From contig CALAZQ010000053.1 of NCBI GenBank assembly GCA_937926325.1, positions 1 through 9,768 on the forward strand: a DNA stretch of 9,768 bases. Reading direction: 5' to 3'. The notes under the pieces were generated by a model. The model was given only the letters and a program-made list of their open reading frames with translations. It searched no databases and was not told where the DNA came from. The DNA comes from an uncultured Planctomycetaceae bacterium (GTDB taxonomy: Bacteria > Planctomycetota > Planctomycetia > Pirellulales > UBA1268). The position numbers and the translations under genes were made by a program. This document shows positions 8,501-9,768 of this stretch, piece after piece (position 1 is the first letter of the stretch; each line of letters opens with the position of its first letter).

Positions 8501-8902
8501 GAGAATGCCGCCTGCGCGAAGTGCCACCGCCGGATCGATCCCTTCGGGTTTGCGCTCGAGGAGTTCGACGCCATCGGTCGGCTCCGCACCGCCGACGCCT
8601 CGGGCAATCCACTCGACACGAAGGCCGTCCTGCCCGACGGTGCCATGCTCGACGGCCAGGAGAGCCTGCGAACCTATTTGCTTGGGCCCCGACGCGAGCA
8701 GTTCGTGCGGGTCTTCTGCCGCAAGCTGCTCGGCTATGCCCTCGGCCGCGGCGTGCAGCTCTCAGACCAGCCGCTGCTCGACGACATGGTCGCCCGGCTG
8801 GCCGCGAACGACTATCGCGTGAGCGTCGCCATCGAGGCGATCGTGACAAGCCCCCAGTTTCTCTCGATTCGCGGCCGCGATGTGGCCGATGAGGCCGCCT
8901 GA
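5567..8902 (+). CDS. second exported di-heme DUF1592-family protein, paralogue of the first
   Basis: A 1111-residue protein of unknown reaction. The ATG at 5567 gives MNRLQRC plus a hydrophobic stretch, a Sec signal peptide probably cut after A22. The Shine-Dalgarno is weak (GGGA at 5553-5556, ten bases away), so translation may depend on coupling to the gene ending 23 bases upstream. Heme motif CLDCH is at 63-67 with a downstream MPP (M106). DUF1587 lies at about 144-207, DUF1595 at 685-758, DUF1592 at 765-894, DUF1588 at 902-1007 with a second CxxCH (C983, C986, H987) followed by RIDPFG, and DUF1585 at 1021-1102. In place of the roughly 250-residue block of the first paralogue there are only about 20 residues (319-338). 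A Gly/Pro/Ala-rich linker lies at about 457-490. An eight-C run sits just after the signal peptide. Confidence 0.93.
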   Translation: MNRLQRCLFGCLLAIAAAVTAADERTPPDRFGGLSAGSATQAVETAAVNAADAAAKPVLARYCLDCHAGDAAEGEVDLSFTHDAATLRTHTKLLQRVEDMVTSGQMPPPESDQPTDEERRVLADWLQAFLAAEARAHAGDPGRVVLRRLNNAEYTHTIRDLTGVAGLDPAKQFPVDGGAGEGFTNTGQSLVMSPSLATKYLDAAKGIAAHAVLLPDGLRFSPADSRRDFADEAVVRIKQFYARYTQPLDPAAAAAQQTVKQGITLDTGSEGFLPTEKYLLATLADRERLAQGRESVAAVARERGLSPKYLATLFTALSAPDSTSPGAATADGASPILDLLRARWKSAQPADAAALASFVGDWQKAVWKFNHAGHVVSRFGATDGPPSWMEATTPLVERQEIRLKLVVPEGSDTVTIHLAAGDAGDGPDHDVVVWKNPRLVAPGRADLPLAMVRPLPRSATGPLRAGNEPPQDKAGPANAGDEGGGVGLDPTLFGRHPQGLAVEAGDLCMQSPGVIAVTIPADLAEGAEFVTAATLHPETAAEASVQVEVRADATSSLPAGGLVPAVPVVARKDSTAWRRFERAFADVRDLFPRAVCYGRIVPVDEVVTLNLYYREDDHLRRLMLDDDQTRELDRLWDELLFIAQEPLEFEDAFEQLLGYASQDRPDLVKRWKPLKPAVAAAAEAFKKRLVEVEPRHVDAVVALAGRAFRRPLEAREEARLRTLYDTLRTKGLLHGEAVRTLITHVLVAPEFLYKLETAGPGTDAKPVSDYELATRLSYFLWSSMPDAELLAAAESGGLHQPEVLKAEVRRMLAAPASRRLAEEFGTQWLHVYGFSSLDEKNAESFPTFAGLRADMEEETVLFLDDFFRNDRSILSLIDADHTFLNERLAKHYCVEGVTGEEWRRVEGMRKHGRGSILCLATTLSTQAGASRTSPILRGNWLYETILGEKLPRPPKDVPQLAETVPAGLSERQLIAMHSENAACAKCHRRIDPFGFALEEFDAIGRLRTADASGNPLDTKAVLPDGAMLDGQESLRTYLLGPRREQFVRVFCRKLLGYALGRGVQLSDQPLLDDMVARLAANDYRVSVAIEAIVTSPQFLSIRGRDVADEAA

Positions 8903-8917
8903 ATACGATTTTAAGCC

Positions 8918-8924
8918 GAGGGAG
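8918..8924 (+). promoter_or_regulatory. ribosome binding site of the second DUF1552 gene
   Basis: GAGGGAG ends seven bases before the ATG at 8932. It is the strongest Shine-Dalgarno match in the window and fixes the start of the last gene. Confidence 0.7.
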
Positions 8925-8931
8925 TTCTTCG

Positions 8932-9768
8932 ATGAAGCTGAAACTTTCCCGCCGCAGGATGCTCCGCGGCCTTGGTGTGTCGATGGCGGTTCCCTGGATG
9001 GAGTCGCTTACGGCCGCCGGCGAGCCGGCCGTGGCCGGTGCGGCCGCCGCCGCGCCGCCGCTTCGGCTGGCGGTGCTCTTCGCCGGCAACGGCTTCCACT
9101 CGAAGGAGTGGTGGGCCAAGGGCTCCGGGGCAGACATGGAACTCGGCAAGGTGCTCGAGCCGGTGGCCGACTTCCGCGAGCAGCTGCTTTTCGTAAAGGG
9201 GCTTTACAACGCTGAGGCGATGAAGGGCAACATCCATTCCTCGCAGACGGGCAACCTGCTTTCGGGCGCGCCGCTGGCTTCAGGCGGCGAAATTCGCTCC
9301 GGCACGAGCTTCGATCAGCACCTCGCCCAGACCTACGGCCGCGGCACGAAGGTGCCGAGCCTCGTCCTCGGCTGCGAGAAGAGCAACCCGAGCGTCCACA
9401 AGAACTACTCGATGCTCTACAGTTCGCACATTTCGTGGAGCAGCCCGACGACGCCGACGCCGCTCGAGATCTATCCGTCGCTTGCCTTCGACCGGCTCTT
9501 CAAGGATGAGGCCCATGCCGGTGACGTGAGCGTGCTCGACGCCGTGCTCGAAACGGCCGACGATCTCCGCCGCCGGATCAGCGTGGCCGACCGGCGGAAG
9601 CTCGACGAATACCTCGACAGCGTCCGCGACGTGGAGGCCCGGATCGAGTCGGCCGGCAAGAAGGGGGAACTGCAGGGCTGGCGGCCCACGCTCGAGAAGC
9701 CCGACATCCCGCGGCCGGCCGACGGCATCCCGCAGGACATCGCCGAGCACATGCGGCTGATGTGCGAC
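8932..9768 (+). CDS. second Tat-exported DUF1552 family protein, cut by the window end
   Basis: The frame opens at ATG 8932, 29 bases after the previous stop, and runs without a stop to the window edge: 279 residues, roughly two thirds of the expected length. The N-terminus is MKLKLSRRRMLRGLGVSMAV, a twin-arginine signal (R7, R8) with the DUF1552 signature continuing as PWMESL. It shares with the protein at 4239-5543 the blocks GFHS-WWAKG, QTGN-LSGAP, SFDQ, PSLVLGCE, SHISWSS and RPADGIP; a hand-aligned stretch of about 95 residues is close to 58% identical. The histidine-rich half, where any metal site would be expected, lies beyond the window. Truncation here is an artefact of the window, not a broken gene. 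It forms the second DUF1592-DUF1552 pair with the gene before it. The substrate is unknown. Confidence 0.9.
   Translation, partial: MKLKLSRRRMLRGLGVSMAVPWMESLTAAGEPAVAGAAAAAPPLRLAVLFAGNGFHSKEWWAKGSGADMELGKVLEPVADFREQLLFVKGLYNAEAMKGNIHSSQTGNLLSGAPLASGGEIRSGTSFDQHLAQTYGRGTKVPSLVLGCEKSNPSVHKNYSMLYSSHISWSSPTTPTPLEIYPSLAFDRLFKDEAHAGDVSVLDAVLETADDLRRRISVADRRKLDEYLDSVRDVEARIESAGKKGELQGWRPTLEKPDIPRPADGIPQDIAEHMRLMCD

Overview
The window is high-GC bacterial DNA with planctomycete-type genes. The main clue is the pairing of large heme-binding proteins of the DUF1587/DUF1595/DUF1592/DUF1588/DUF1585 class with twin-arginine-exported DUF1552 proteins. This pairing is typical of Planctomycetota and is also found in some Verrucomicrobiota, Acidobacteriota and Myxococcota. 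Species-level placement is not possible from this sequence alone.

Layout: positions 1-327 carry no convincing gene. They hold a likely housekeeping promoter (242-270), a short GC hairpin in the predicted leader (281-294) and the ribosome binding site of the first gene. Four genes then run on the plus strand with gaps of 32, 23 and 29 bases: a large di-heme DUF1592-family protein (A, 328-4206), a DUF1552 protein (B, 4239-5543), a second DUF1592-family protein (C, 5567-8902), and a second DUF1552 protein (D, 8932 to beyond the window end). I see no terminator or internal promoter between them, so they read as one operon made of two A-B type pairs in tandem.

The pairs are old duplicates. Hand alignment gives somewhat over half identical residues in the best conserved parts of A versus C and of B versus D. 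A differs from C mainly by an extra block of about 250 residues inserted in the middle, which resembles a module I recall from planctomycete DUF1549/DUF1553 proteins.

Working model (inference): A and C are Sec-exported, carry two covalent c-type hemes each, and are partnered outside the cytoplasm by the Tat-exported B and D, which belong to a family linked to the alkaline phosphatase/sulfatase fold. The substrate and reaction are unknown for the whole class. This is the most interesting aspect of the window: a complete, doubled, uncharacterised redox-plus-hydrolase-like export system.
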